From NCBI GenBank assembly GCA_050248715.1, contig JBFWRV010000001.1, positions 186,001 through 250,000 on the forward strand: a DNA stretch of 64,000 nucleotides, written 5' to 3'. This stretch comes from AWTP1-13 sp050248715. GTDB taxonomy: Bacteria > Pseudomonadota > Alphaproteobacteria > Rhizobiales > Hyphomicrobiaceae. A program made the translations under genes and the position numbers. This document shows positions 7,783 through 16,976 of the stretch, one piece after another. The notes under the pieces are model-generated. The model worked only from the letters and a program-made list of their open reading frames with translations. It was not told the DNA's origin and did not search any database. Within the stretch, counting starts at the first letter, position 1. The number at the start of each line of letters is the position of its first letter.

Positions 7783-9069
7783 ATGAAGGAAGACCGCTAC
7801 CACAAGCATCGGCTGGCGAATCACGTCCTGCATCCCGAGACGCTGATGCTGGGCTACGGATACGACCCTTTGCTCTCGGAGGGTGCGGTCAAGCCGCCCG
7901 TGTTCCTGACCTCCACCTTCGTATTCCGCTCGGCCGAGGAGGGCCGCGACTTCTTCGATTACACAGCGGGGCGCAAGCAACCGCCCGAGGGCGAGACAAC
8001 TGGTCTCGTCTATTCGCGCTTCAATCATCCCAACAGCGAGATCGTGGAGGATCGCCTGGCGGCCTACGAAGGAGCCGAGGCCTGCATTCTTTTCTCGTCG
8101 GGTATGTCGGCGATCGCCACCACGATCCTTACGTTCACAAGACCCGGCGACGTGATCCTCCACTCCCAGCCCCTCTACGGGGGGACGGAGACACTGCTGT
8201 CGCGCACGCTGGCAGCCTACGACATCGAGGCGGTCGGTTTCCCTGACGGGATCGACGCGGCGACCGTGCGCGAGGCGGCGACCATGGCCGAGGCGAAGGG
8301 GCGCGTTTCGGTCATTATGATCGAGACGCCGTCCAATCCCCTCAACACGCTGGTCGACATCGCGCTGCTCAAGCGCATCGCGGATGAGATCGCCGAGCGC
8401 CAGAAGCATCGTCCCATCATCGTATGCGACAATACCCTGCTGGGACCGGTGTTTCAGCGTCCACTGGCGGTCGGCGCAGACGTGTCGGTCTATTCGCTCA
8501 CGAAATATGTCGGCGGCCACTCGGACCTGATCGCCGGCGCGGCGCTGGGAGCAGAGAGGCTGCTGAGGCCGATCCGCCTGCTGCGCGGTGCGGTCGGCAC
8601 GCAACTCGATCCGCATTCGTGCTGGATGCTCGGCCGCTCCCTCGAGACGCTGGCGTTGCGCATGCAGCGCGCGAACAGCAACGCCAAGGCCATTGCCGAG
8701 TTTTTGCGCGACCATCCCCGGGTGGCGCAGGTGCACTATCTGCCCTTCCTGCCTCCGGGCGCCCCCGGGCTCAAGGTTTACAAGCGCCAATGCAGCGCCC
8801 CCGGATCGACCTTTTCGTTCGACATAAAGGGCGGCTTGGCCGAGGCCTTCGAGTGCCTGAACCGGTTGCAGGTCTTCAAGCTGGCAGTCAGCCTTGGGGG
8901 AACGGAGTCGCTTGCCTGTCATCCGGGCACGACAACGCATTCCGGCGTGCCGGCTGAAGTGCGTGCAGGGATCGGGGTGAAAGACACGACAGTGCGGTTG
9001 TCGATAGGAATTGAGCACCCAGACGATCTCATCGCGGACCTGTCGCAGGCCCTGGCGCGCAAGAGGTAG
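7783..9069 (+). CDS. PLP-dependent trans-sulfuration family enzyme (cystathionine gamma-synthase / methionine gamma-lyase type)
   Basis: 428-aa Cys/Met-metabolism PLP enzyme acting on sulfur amino acids or O-acyl-homoserine. PLP-binding Lys is about 241 in VYSLTKYVGGHSDL, the ring-stacking aspartate is in VCDNT (D216), and the substrate-loop tyrosine lies in GLVYSRFNHP. ATG 7783 has GGAGG five bases upstream. The N-terminus (LHPETLMLGYGYDP) resembles a rhizobial branch usually annotated as cystathionine gamma-synthase family. It has no met genes beside it, so biosynthetic and catabolic roles cannot be told apart. Confidence 0.88.
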   Translation: MKEDRYHKHRLANHVLHPETLMLGYGYDPLLSEGAVKPPVFLTSTFVFRSAEEGRDFFDYTAGRKQPPEGETTGLVYSRFNHPNSEIVEDRLAAYEGAEACILFSSGMSAIATTILTFTRPGDVILHSQPLYGGTETLLSRTLAAYDIEAVGFPDGIDAATVREAATMAEAKGRVSVIMIETPSNPLNTLVDIALLKRIADEIAERQKHRPIIVCDNTLLGPVFQRPLAVGADVSVYSLTKYVGGHSDLIAGAALGAERLLRPIRLLRGAVGTQLDPHSCWMLGRSLETLALRMQRANSNAKAIAEFLRDHPRVAQVHYLPFLPPGAPGLKVYKRQCSAPGSTFSFDIKGGLAEAFECLNRLQVFKLAVSLGGTESLACHPGTTTHSGVPAEVRAGIGVKDTTVRLSIGIEHPDDLIADLSQALARKR

Positions 9070-9229
9070 GCGAAGGCCGGATCGCAACGTGCGGCCGGAC
9101 CGATCCTCAGGGATTGCCAAGGGCTTGCGTCCGGGTTTCGCCGGATGACGTGCGCCGCTGCGAGCGTGCTTGATCCCTTGCAGTATCGCGGCGCAAGCGA
9201 AGCACCGCGCCGCGCGCAGGGATGTCGCG

Positions 9230-9493
9230 ATGAACCTGACAGCCTTGATCATGCAGATCATCGGCGGCGCCGTCGCCGGCTATGCGGCGGGCCACTATTC
9301 CAAGGACGTGAGTCTCGGAACGATCGGCCACGCGGTTGTCGGCGCAGTGGCAGGCGGCGTCGGCGGTCAGATCCTGTTCGCGATCTTCGGATTGAGCGGC
9401 GTGCAAATCGTATCGGCGCTGCTGGCTGGCGGTGTGAGCGGCGGCCTCGCGACGCTTCTTGCCGGCTTCCTCAAGTCAAAGGTGTCCACATGA
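9230..9493 (+). CDS. Small glycine-rich membrane protein
   Basis: 87 aa from ATG 9230. Almost wholly hydrophobic with glycine-zipper-like segments (GGAVAGYAAGHYSK; GHAVVGAVAGGVGGQILFAI; LLAGGVSGGLATLLAGF), suggesting three transmembrane helices. No family is recognised with confidence. It starts a same-strand run of small membrane genes (9230, 9595, 10357, 10878). Confidence 0.65.
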   Translation: MNLTALIMQIIGGAVAGYAAGHYSKDVSLGTIGHAVVGAVAGGVGGQILFAIFGLSGVQIVSALLAGGVSGGLATLLAGFLKSKVST

Positions 9494-9594
9494 GCGGCTG
9501 CCACTCGCGCGAGCCCGGCCGTTTCATCTGCGACGGCAGCCGCCGGGGCACGAGCGCTCGATCTGACGTCCTCCACTCGCCGGCGACCTGACAC

Positions 9595-10212
9595 GTGCTC
9601 CTCTCTACCGCAATGCTGATGATTCTGGTCGGGTTCGCAATCCTCGGATTCGGTCTCTTCATATTTTACGCCTGGCTACCGGTCTTCTATGCGCTGTTCG
9701 GTTTCGAGATCGGACTGCTGCTGGGCGGATGGATGTTCGGCAGCGCGGGATCGGCGCGAATTGCTGTCGGGATCGCCCTCGGAGCCGTGCTCGCTGCGGC
9801 GACTTATCTGATCGAGCCCTACAGGCGGCTCGTCGTCGGCTATCTGGGCGGATCGGTCGTGTCGCTGTCGCTCGCGTCGCTAATCGGCCTGGGCCGCTTC
9901 GACAGCGCCCTGCTGGCGGCTGTCATAGCCGTCATCGGAGGCGTGGCCGGCGCTATGATCGCCATGAGGTTCTTCGATGCCCTCGTCATCGCCGCGTCTG
10001 CCTACGGCGGCGCCACGCTGATCGTGCTCGGGGCGCGCATGCTTCTGCCGATCGCCAGCGAGCCGACCGCACTGAGCGCCATTCCGGCCATCATCGCAAT
10101 CGTCCTCGCCATCCTCGGCATGCGCTTTCAGCTGCAGCACATGGATGAGTGGAGACCCGCGCAATTCTCAGGCCGCCACCACGCGGCCGAGGCCGAGGGT
10201 CGCAAGAAATGA
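9595..10212 (+). CDS. Multi-spanning membrane protein, DUF4203/TMEM198-like
   Basis: 205 aa, about seven predicted transmembrane helices, with alternating Gly/Ala/Leu segments (GFEIGLLLGGWMFGSAGSA; AVIAVIGGVAGAMIAM) and a polar, His/Glu-rich C-terminal tail. The pattern resembles the DUF4203 (TMEM198-type) fold, a tentative call. GTG 9595 gives the full length; ATG 9613 is an alternative. Function unknown. Confidence 0.7.
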   Translation: MLLSTAMLMILVGFAILGFGLFIFYAWLPVFYALFGFEIGLLLGGWMFGSAGSARIAVGIALGAVLAAATYLIEPYRRLVVGYLGGSVVSLSLASLIGLGRFDSALLAAVIAVIGGVAGAMIAMRFFDALVIAASAYGGATLIVLGARMLLPIASEPTALSAIPAIIAIVLAILGMRFQLQHMDEWRPAQFSGRHHAAEAEGRKK

Positions 10213-10356
10213 GCGCTGCCGCAGTCCTGATGCTAGGGCAGTCCTCACCGGCACTTCTGCGGCCGCGCCCAGCTGGTTTTCCCGGATGGTCGCTGGCTGG
10301 ACCTACAGCCTGCCGTCATCTCCGTCATCAACACCGGTGATTGGAGCCAAAGCCCG

Positions 10357-10875
10357 ATGAGTAACTTGGTTGTTCTCGACTTCGATGGCGTCGGCACGGC
10401 TGACGAAGTCCTGACCAAGCTGCGTGGCATGCAGAAGGAGTATCTGATCGATCTGGAGGATGCCTGCATCGTCGTGCACACGCAGGCGGGCAAAGTGCAG
10501 ATCAAGCAGGCCTTGAACTTGACGACGCTCGGCGCCTCGACTGGCGCCAGCACGGGCATGCTGATCGGCGCCCTGGCGGGCTTGCTGGTGCTCAATCCCC
10601 TCGCGGGCATGGCCGTTGGCGGCATCGCCGGCGCAGGCTTCGGGGCGCTCTCGGGCTCCATGGCCGACTACGGAATCAATGACGAGTTCATCAAGAACCT
10701 CGGGAAGACGATTCCCAAGGGCTCGTCTGCCCTGTTCCTGCTCATCAAGCGCTCGACCCCCGACAAGGTCCTGCCGGAGATCGAGCCGTTCAATCCGCGC
10801 GTGCTCAAGACGTCGCTGTCCAAAGAGCAGGAGGACAAGCTCCGGGCCGCGCTGAGCAACGTGGCGAAGGCCTGA
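10357..10875 (+). CDS. DUF1269 domain membrane protein
   Basis: 172 aa. It begins with a short alpha/beta segment (NLVVLDFDGVGTADEVLTKL), followed by a glycine-zipper hydrophobic region at about 67-108 (LIGALAGLLVLNPLAGMAVG) and a soluble C-terminal part (SSALFLLIKRSTPDKVLPEI). This layout is diagnostic of DUF1269, a family common in proteobacteria near stress and permease genes with no assigned biochemistry. The next gene begins two bases after its stop, so both are co-transcribed. Confidence 0.85.
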   Translation: MSNLVVLDFDGVGTADEVLTKLRGMQKEYLIDLEDACIVVHTQAGKVQIKQALNLTTLGASTGASTGMLIGALAGLLVLNPLAGMAVGGIAGAGFGALSGSMADYGINDEFIKNLGKTIPKGSSALFLLIKRSTPDKVLPEIEPFNPRVLKTSLSKEQEDKLRAALSNVAKA

Positions 10876-10877
10876 GG

Positions 10878-11987
10878 GTGGAAATCGAGAATCGGGATGC
10901 GAATGCGGCGACCGGGCCGGACGCCCCGGTCAGGAGCGGCAGGCCAGGAGACGGCTGGGTTCACGCCTCCCTGGCCTTGATCGCCATCGTTGCCGTCTTC
11001 TTTGCCATCCGAATCGCCAGCTCCGTCTTCGCGCCCATCGCTTGCGCGCTCTTTGTCATCGCCATCGTGTGGCCACTGCAAAGCCGCTTGCAGGCGCACA
11101 CTCCAAAGCTCGTGGCGCTGGCGATCGTTATGCTCGCCATCGTCGTTGTTTTCGCCACGTTTGCCACCCTCGTTGCCTGGGGCTTTGGGCGCATCGCGCG
11201 GTCGCTGATCGCCGATGCGGAGCGGTTCCAGCAGCTCTATGGACAGGCGGCGGCGTGGCTGGAAGCCCATGGCATCGGCATAGCGACCCTATGGGCCGAG
11301 CACTTCAATGCGCGCTGGCTGGTGCGCGCAGTGCAGGGCGTCGCAGGACAGCTCAACACCACCATCGGCTTCTGGCTGGTCGTGCTGGTCTACGTGATCC
11401 TCGGGCTCCTCGAGGTCGATGACGCCGAACGGCGGGTCCGGGCCATGGAGAACCGACAGGCGGCCCATGTCCTGCTCGAGGGGAGCGCAAAGACGGCAGC
11501 CAAATTCCGCAAGTACCTGTTGATCCGAACACAAATGAGCCTCGTCACCGGCGTTCTCGTCTGGGCGTTAGCCTCAGCCGCCGGCCTGCAGCTGGCGGCA
11601 GAATGGGGCGTCATCGCCTTCGCGCTCAACTACATCCCGTTCATCGGCCCGTTCGTCGCCACCATGTTCCCGACGCTGTTTGCGCTGGCGCAGTTCGCGT
11701 CGTGGCAGGCGGCGCTGGCTCTGTTCGTTTGCCTCAATGTCATCCAGTTCGTCATCGGCAGCTACATTGAGCCGCGCGTCTCGGGCAGTGCGCTCGCCAT
11801 CTCTCCGTTTGTCGTGTTGTTTTCCGTGTTCTTCTGGACGTTTCTGTGGGGCCTGTTCGGTGCCTTCATCGGTGTCCCGATCACGATCGCGCTGCTGACG
11901 TTCTGCGCGCAGCACCCCTCGACGCGCTGGCTCGCTGACCTCCTCGGCGGTACGGAAGGGCACGCGGCACTCAGGAAACCGTGCTGA
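10878..11987 (+). CDS. AI-2E family transporter (PerM/TqsA-type permease)
   Basis: 369 aa with a cytosolic Asp/Arg-rich N-terminus (1-28) and about eight transmembrane helices in the family arrangement, including the signature IPFIGPFVATMFP region and the C-terminal FWTFLWGLFGAFIGVPI. Family members export small molecules or ions; only some handle autoinducer-2. GTG 10878 follows the DUF1269 stop by two bases. The last 17 bases overlap the convergent phosphoesterase gene. Confidence 0.88.
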   Translation: MEIENRDANAATGPDAPVRSGRPGDGWVHASLALIAIVAVFFAIRIASSVFAPIACALFVIAIVWPLQSRLQAHTPKLVALAIVMLAIVVVFATFATLVAWGFGRIARSLIADAERFQQLYGQAAAWLEAHGIGIATLWAEHFNARWLVRAVQGVAGQLNTTIGFWLVVLVYVILGLLEVDDAERRVRAMENRQAAHVLLEGSAKTAAKFRKYLLIRTQMSLVTGVLVWALASAAGLQLAAEWGVIAFALNYIPFIGPFVATMFPTLFALAQFASWQAALALFVCLNVIQFVIGSYIEPRVSGSALAISPFVVLFSVFFWTFLWGLFGAFIGVPITIALLTFCAQHPSTRWLADLLGGTEGHAALRKPC

Positions 11988-13725
11988 GGGCCCTCGCGCC
12001 GCTGCCTGCTATCTCGATGCGCTCGGGCGTCATCAGACGGAGCCCATCGGGACCAATCGCCAGGCGATGCACGAGCAGGCTGGTCGCCATGTCGTCCGTC
12101 GCCTCCATCACCGGGGAGGGTGCAGAGACGATCCGCAGGCCGCCGCATTCACCGATCCAATCGATATGGCGATGGCCGTGCATGACCACGACCCTCCTGC
12201 CGAGCGGCTGGAGCTGGCGTACGAGCCAGCTGCCGTTGATCAAGGCCGTGCCGATGCGCTCCGACAGCGCCGTCGCCAGCTTCGGGTACTCCACCAGATG
12301 GTGGTGAAGCGCGATGATCCAATGCGCGCGCGGAAACTGCCCGATAACCCTGAGCAAGGCCCGTGTCTGATCGCTCGAGACGAGCCCCAGAGCATTGGTA
12401 AAGGAGAAGTGCGTCCCTGCCGCCGAGTTCAGCAGAATGATCCCCAGTCCATCCTCGGCGCCCGGCGGCAACACCATCGGAAAGACGTCAGCCCATAGCC
12501 CGGCCAGTCTGGCCGATAACTGCAGCGTACCTTTGTCGGCAAACTCGGCAACGCCCGTCTGGTAGGGCTCCAGCGCGCGTTCCAAAGTGTCTCCCAGTCT
12601 TCCTGTTGCAGCATCGACGACGCGCACGCGAGCGCCCTGCACTGCCGCGAGGGCCGACAGCGTCCGCAGCTGACGCAGCCGTCCGCCGGGGCTGATGGGC
12701 AGATCCAGGCGAGCCGGATTGGCACGATCGACGACGTTGACGTCATGGTTGCCCGGCAACATGAGGGTGCGGGCCGCCAGGTGTGGAAATCTTTCGAGAG
12801 CCGCGAGGAATTCCGCCCACTCCGCGGAGCGGCCCGCGTCCGTCATGTCTCCGGTGATCAGGAGGAAGTCCAGGCCGCAATCGTCGTGCTCCTGCTGCAG
12901 CCGCCCGAGCAGGCGGAGGAGCCGCTCGTTGCCGCGCGGCCCCGATCGCCCGCTCTCGATGCGAAAGCCGTAACGCTCGCCGACGACGTGGAGGTCCGAG
13001 ACGTGCGCCACGCGCCAGATCCTGGCTTGCGGCGGCGGCTGGTCGAATTTCGAAATGTCGCGTGGCTGATCCATCGTGGCGTCGGCAATCCCCCACGCAA
13101 GGGCGGCGGTGGCCAGGTATCCGCCGATGAGAACGGCCGTGTTGGCCAGCGCGGGAGCGATGAGCCGATGCGGGGCCGCCAGGTCCTCGATCGTCCCAAG
13201 CCACCGCGAGGTCGGCCAAGCCAACAACACGACGCCAAGGCCTATCGCACAAAGGATAAGGCCGGCGCCGGCGGCGGCGGCAGCACGAAACCGCGTCGCG
13301 TCGGCAGTGCCATCCCGGGCGAGCAGATGTTCCATCAGATGGCGCATGCATTCCCGGCACAGCGCATATCCGGGCTGCACTGCAACGGCATTCAGCGACC
13401 AGAAACTCTGCTCCGCGGCACGCAGCAGATGCCGGCCTCCCAGCCAACCCGCCACGACCGCGATGACGAGGACGGCAAAGGGCCAGGCGCCGCTGAAGAG
13501 GACCGCGACCTTCCTGGAGAGAGTGGTCAGCCAGCCCGAGACGATGAGCGGCGCGAGGCCAAGCAGCAGGCCCGGCAACAGGAACAGGACGATCCAGGCA
13601 AGTATCAGCTTCGGAAAGCTGATCTCGGCGAGCAGGCTTCCGGTTATCGCAAACAGGGATCGCCGCTTCGTGCTGGATGCGTCGTCCTCGACGTCACCGA
13701 GGCGCGGATCAATAAGCGGCCTCAT
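11971..13725 (-). CDS. Membrane-anchored calcineurin-like metallophosphoesterase
   Basis: 584 aa. Residues about 25-225 contain four hydrophobic helices; the C-terminal domain is a metallophosphoesterase with the full metal set: SDLH, ITGDMTD, LPGNHD, ALHHH and HGHRH. I infer a cytosolic phosphodiesterase or nucleotidase tethered to the inner membrane. ATG 13725 is chosen because the 104 upstream in-frame codons are Cys/Trp/Arg-rich and unlike a real N-terminus. It is convergent with, and overlaps by 17 bases, the AI-2E permease gene. Confidence 0.85.
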   Translation of the reverse strand: MRPLIDPRLGDVEDDASSTKRRSLFAITGSLLAEISFPKLILAWIVLFLLPGLLLGLAPLIVSGWLTTLSRKVAVLFSGAWPFAVLVIAVVAGWLGGRHLLRAAEQSFWSLNAVAVQPGYALCRECMRHLMEHLLARDGTADATRFRAAAAAGAGLILCAIGLGVVLLAWPTSRWLGTIEDLAAPHRLIAPALANTAVLIGGYLATAALAWGIADATMDQPRDISKFDQPPPQARIWRVAHVSDLHVVGERYGFRIESGRSGPRGNERLLRLLGRLQQEHDDCGLDFLLITGDMTDAGRSAEWAEFLAALERFPHLAARTLMLPGNHDVNVVDRANPARLDLPISPGGRLRQLRTLSALAAVQGARVRVVDAATGRLGDTLERALEPYQTGVAEFADKGTLQLSARLAGLWADVFPMVLPPGAEDGLGIILLNSAAGTHFSFTNALGLVSSDQTRALLRVIGQFPRAHWIIALHHHLVEYPKLATALSERIGTALINGSWLVRQLQPLGRRVVVMHGHRHIDWIGECGGLRIVSAPSPVMEATDDMATSLLVHRLAIGPDGLRLMTPERIEIAGSGARALSTVS

Positions 13726-14240
13726 GTGACGGTTCTGCACAGGTCCGGCTCGCCAGCGACGGCCTTGCCTTCCAACACGGATGCACTCGCGTCCGGGGCA
13801 AACCCCGCTGCTCGGCACGACCCGCCACAACAGCTCGTGACCGCATCCGGAGACGCGGCACGGATCGTTCTCGATGTCATGCTCGCACCCTGGCTGCAGA
13901 CGGCTACCCTGCCTACCGCTTACGCAAGGCCCTGCCACCCCGTAAATCAGCAATTCCCCTGGTGCGGGACACCCAGAGACCCGAGCGCGGCAACGCCACC
14001 TAGGGAAATCACAGGCAACGGTCGGCGTGAAGACCACCCTTGAAACATGATGGTCTGCCTTCCGGCGCGCCCGGCCTTTGGGTTTTGCTGCGGGTGCTCA
14101 CGTCCCTGACAAGTTCGGCCCGGAAGACCGAAAGACATCTTTCCAAGCAGCGCCCTGGCTGAAGGCACCCCAACCGCGCTAGGCTTGCCGGCGGCGGGGC
14201 GCCTAACTCGCCGATACTCTGTTCAGGGAGGTGGAAATCA
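13726..14240. other. Intergenic region, no gene seen
   Basis: 515 bases between the divergent phosphoesterase and TRAP binding-protein genes. Open frames here have atypical composition and no family resemblance. It must hold both promoters. A strong ribosome-binding site (GGGAGGTGG) ends it in front of 14241. Confidence 0.5.
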
Positions 14241-15350
14241 ATGAAAATCTACTCGCCTGCGCGAGCGGGCCTGGCCGCCGCAGTCGCCGCCACGTTGGCG
14301 TTCGCCGGCACGGCGCTCGCCCAGCAACCTCGAACCCTCAAGATCCAGTCGGCGGTGCCGCCAACGTCCACGACGCAGGACGCGCTCAGGTTTTTCGCCG
14401 ATCGGGTCGATAAGCTGACCGGCGGCAATCTCAAGGTCGAGGCGCTGCCAGGCGGTGCTGTCGTTCCGCCCTTCGAGATCTTGGATGCCGCGCACAAGAA
14501 GGTGCTCGATGGCGCCTACGGCATTTCCTACTGGTGGTACGGCAAGAGTGTTACCGCGACGCTTTTCGCCAATACGCCGGCCGGCATCTTCGGCATGGAC
14601 GCCGTGGACTTCATCGGCTGGGTCTACGAGGGCGGCGGGCTCGAGCTGTGGAACGAATTCTATCAGAAGGAGCTGAAGCTCAATCTCGTCGCGTTCCCGA
14701 GCATTCCGCCAAGCCCGCAAGCGCTCGGCTGGTTCAAGCGGCCGATCAAGGACCTCGCCGATTTCAAGGGCATGAAGTGCCGCCAGACCGGCATCGTCTC
14801 CCAGCTCTACGCCAAGATGGGCATGGCCGTCGTCAACATGCCGGGTGGTGAGATCCTTCCCTCGGCCGAGCGCGGCACCATCGACTGCGCGGAATGGGTG
14901 GGCGGCGTCGAGGACCTGCGGCTCGGTCTGCACACGGTCTGGAAGCACCACTACACGCCGGGCATGCACGAGAGCGCCTCGGTCGCCGAGATCGCGATCA
15001 ACAAGGACGTCTGGGACAGCCTGCCGGCCCAGAACAGAGAAGCCATCAAGTCTGCCACGACGGAAACCTTCCTGCGCTGGTGGGCAAGCTTCCAGAGGCA
15101 GAACGCCGATGCCATCGCGGAGTTCGTCGAGAAGCACGGCGTCAAGCTGCTGACGACGCCCCCCGAGGTGAATCAGGCCTTCCTCAAGACCTGGGATGAG
15201 TTCGCCGCGGCCGAGGCGGCCAAGAACCCGTTCTTCAAGAAGGTCTACGAATCGCAGAAGGCCTATGCGGCCAAGGTCGTGCCGGCCAAGCGCTTCATGT
15301 TCCCGCCCTACGCCGTGCAGGCGGACCACTACTTTCCCGTGAAGCAGTGA
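14241..15350 (+). CDS. TRAP transporter periplasmic binding protein (DctP/TakP family)
   Basis: 369 aa with a Sec signal peptide (about 1-27, ending GTALAQQ). Motifs of the DctP family include the region around FKGMKCRQTGIVSQLYAKMG (the ligand-carboxylate-binding arginine lies in this part in characterised members) and a C-terminal long helix. It resembles the dimeric TakP-like branch that binds 2-oxoacids, an inference. Preceded by GGGAGGTGG. It is convergent with its likely permease genes at 15437-17552, an unusual split for a TRAP system, which normally has all genes in one direction. Confidence 0.92.
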   Translation: MKIYSPARAGLAAAVAATLAFAGTALAQQPRTLKIQSAVPPTSTTQDALRFFADRVDKLTGGNLKVEALPGGAVVPPFEILDAAHKKVLDGAYGISYWWYGKSVTATLFANTPAGIFGMDAVDFIGWVYEGGGLELWNEFYQKELKLNLVAFPSIPPSPQALGWFKRPIKDLADFKGMKCRQTGIVSQLYAKMGMAVVNMPGGEILPSAERGTIDCAEWVGGVEDLRLGLHTVWKHHYTPGMHESASVAEIAINKDVWDSLPAQNREAIKSATTETFLRWWASFQRQNADAIAEFVEKHGVKLLTTPPEVNQAFLKTWDEFAAAEAAKNPFFKKVYESQKAYAAKVVPAKRFMFPPYAVQADHYFPVKQ

Positions 15351-15377
15351 AGGGTCCACGCATCGATGATAGGACAG

Positions 15378-15401
15378 GAAGGGCGGCCCCGGCCGCCCTT
15401 C
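15378..15401. terminator. Hairpin between convergent TRAP genes
   Basis: GAAGGGCGG (15378-15386) pairs with CCGCCCTTC (15393-15401) around CCCCGG. The stem is strong and usable from both sides, but the tails have few T residues. It probably ends the binding-protein transcript and the convergent permease transcript. Confidence 0.5.
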
Positions 15402-15436
15402 GTGCTTGTGGTCGATTGTAGACGATCTGAGCGGGC

Positions 15437-16972
15437 CTACCGCACCACGCTCGGCAGCCACAGGGCGATCTGCGGGAACAGCAGCAGCAGGATCAGGGCG
15501 ATCACCTGGATGACCATGTAGTCGGCCATGCCCTTGTAGATCGTCCCGAGGCTCCACTGCGGCACGACGTTGCGCAGGTAGTAGGCGGACATTGCCACCG
15601 GCGGACTTAAGTATGCCGTCTGCATGTTGACCGCGGTCAGGGCGCCGAACCAGATCAGCAGATCGAGCTTGCCGAGGCCAAGCTGCAATTTCTCGATCAC
15701 GGGCAGAACGATCGGCAGGAAGACCAGGATGATCACGGGCCACTCGAACGGCCATCCCAGGATGAAAAAGATGAACATGATCAGCGCCAGCTTCCACCAA
15801 TCTCCCAGGGGAACTGAGAGAAGGTAGCTGGTGATCAGGCTCGCGCTGCCGAGCTTCGTGAAAACAGCCCCGAACACAGTCGAGGCCACGGCGAGAAACA
15901 GCACCATGGACGAGGTGACCATCGTGCCGATGCCCGCGTTGGTTAGCGACTTGACACCGAGGTGGCCATAGAGAAGCGCAAGCAGGGCGGCACCGAAGGC
16001 CCCGCACGAGGCAGCTTCCGTCGGAGTCGCCAATCCACCGACGATGGTTCCGAGCGTGAACCCGATCAGCGCACTCAGAGGCGCGATCCCCAGCACGACA
16101 GCGCGGAAGTAAGCATTGCGGAAGTAGGGAAACGCCGTCAGCAGCGCCAGCGCGGATGCGAGGCCCGAAACGGAAAACGGGCCTATGGTGACGGGAAAAC
16201 GTGGAGCGCCTGCCCGGCTCAACAAGAAATCCACAGCCAGGTAAACCATCACCATCAAGCAGACGAGAGCCAACCCGACAACGGGGGTGCCCACTTTTTC
16301 CGTGGTCATCTGCTCATAGGCGAGCTTGCGCTCCTCCATTGTCATGGCTGGACCGAGCTTCGGATTGATGAAGCTGCGGGCGAGCGCGTAGCTAATGTAG
16401 CAGCCGGCAAGCAGGAGGCCGGGTCCGAACGAGGCTGAATAGAGGAGGTTGACGGGTATGCCCATAGTGGGGCCCATGACCACCAGCATGACGCTGGGTG
16501 GAATCAGGATGCCGAGCGTCCCGCCGGCGGCGATTGCGCCGGACGAAAGCCGGGCATCGTAGCCGGCCTTGATCATCATCGGGGCGGCCATGATGCCGAG
16601 CACCGTCACGGCAGCACCGACGATGCCCGTCGCCATCGCGAAGATCGTGGCCGTCAGGATGACCGCTAGATAAAGCGAGCCGCGCACCGGCGCGAGAAGG
16701 CTACGCAGCGCTCCGAAGAGCCGCTCCATCAGGCCGGCCTGCTCGGTCATGTAGCCCATGAAGATGAACAGCGGCACGGCGGGAAAAATCTCGTCCTTCA
16801 TCGTGCCCCAGATCTGCAGATAGGCCAGGTTGAAGGTCTGCTCCCACCCCAACCCGACGCCGCCGAAAATGATGGCGAGAAACAGCAACGTGAAGGAGAT
16901 CGGAAAGCCGATGAAGATGACCGCGACCATGCCGACGAGCATGATGAGTCCGAGAGCCTCGGAAAAACTCAT
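15437..16972 (-). CDS. TRAP transporter large permease (DctM family)
   Basis: 511 aa, about 12-14 transmembrane helices, the ion-coupled translocation subunit of a TRAP importer. Family features are GGTLGILIPPSVMLVVMGP, a glycine-rich re-entrant segment, and PFEWPVIILVFLPIVLP in the C-terminal half. It starts at ATG 16972, four bases after the DctQ stop, so both are co-translated. An insertion of about 60 residues (about 215-275, MTTEKVGTPVVGLALVCLMV onward) makes it longer than the usual 425-430 aa. Confidence 0.94.
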   Translation of the reverse strand: MSFSEALGLIMLVGMVAVIFIGFPISFTLLFLAIIFGGVGLGWEQTFNLAYLQIWGTMKDEIFPAVPLFIFMGYMTEQAGLMERLFGALRSLLAPVRGSLYLAVILTATIFAMATGIVGAAVTVLGIMAAPMMIKAGYDARLSSGAIAAGGTLGILIPPSVMLVVMGPTMGIPVNLLYSASFGPGLLLAGCYISYALARSFINPKLGPAMTMEERKLAYEQMTTEKVGTPVVGLALVCLMVMVYLAVDFLLSRAGAPRFPVTIGPFSVSGLASALALLTAFPYFRNAYFRAVVLGIAPLSALIGFTLGTIVGGLATPTEAASCGAFGAALLALLYGHLGVKSLTNAGIGTMVTSSMVLFLAVASTVFGAVFTKLGSASLITSYLLSVPLGDWWKLALIMFIFFILGWPFEWPVIILVFLPIVLPVIEKLQLGLGKLDLLIWFGALTAVNMQTAYLSPPVAMSAYYLRNVVPQWSLGTIYKGMADYMVIQVIALILLLLFPQIALWLPSVVR

Positions 16973-16976
16973 GGTC

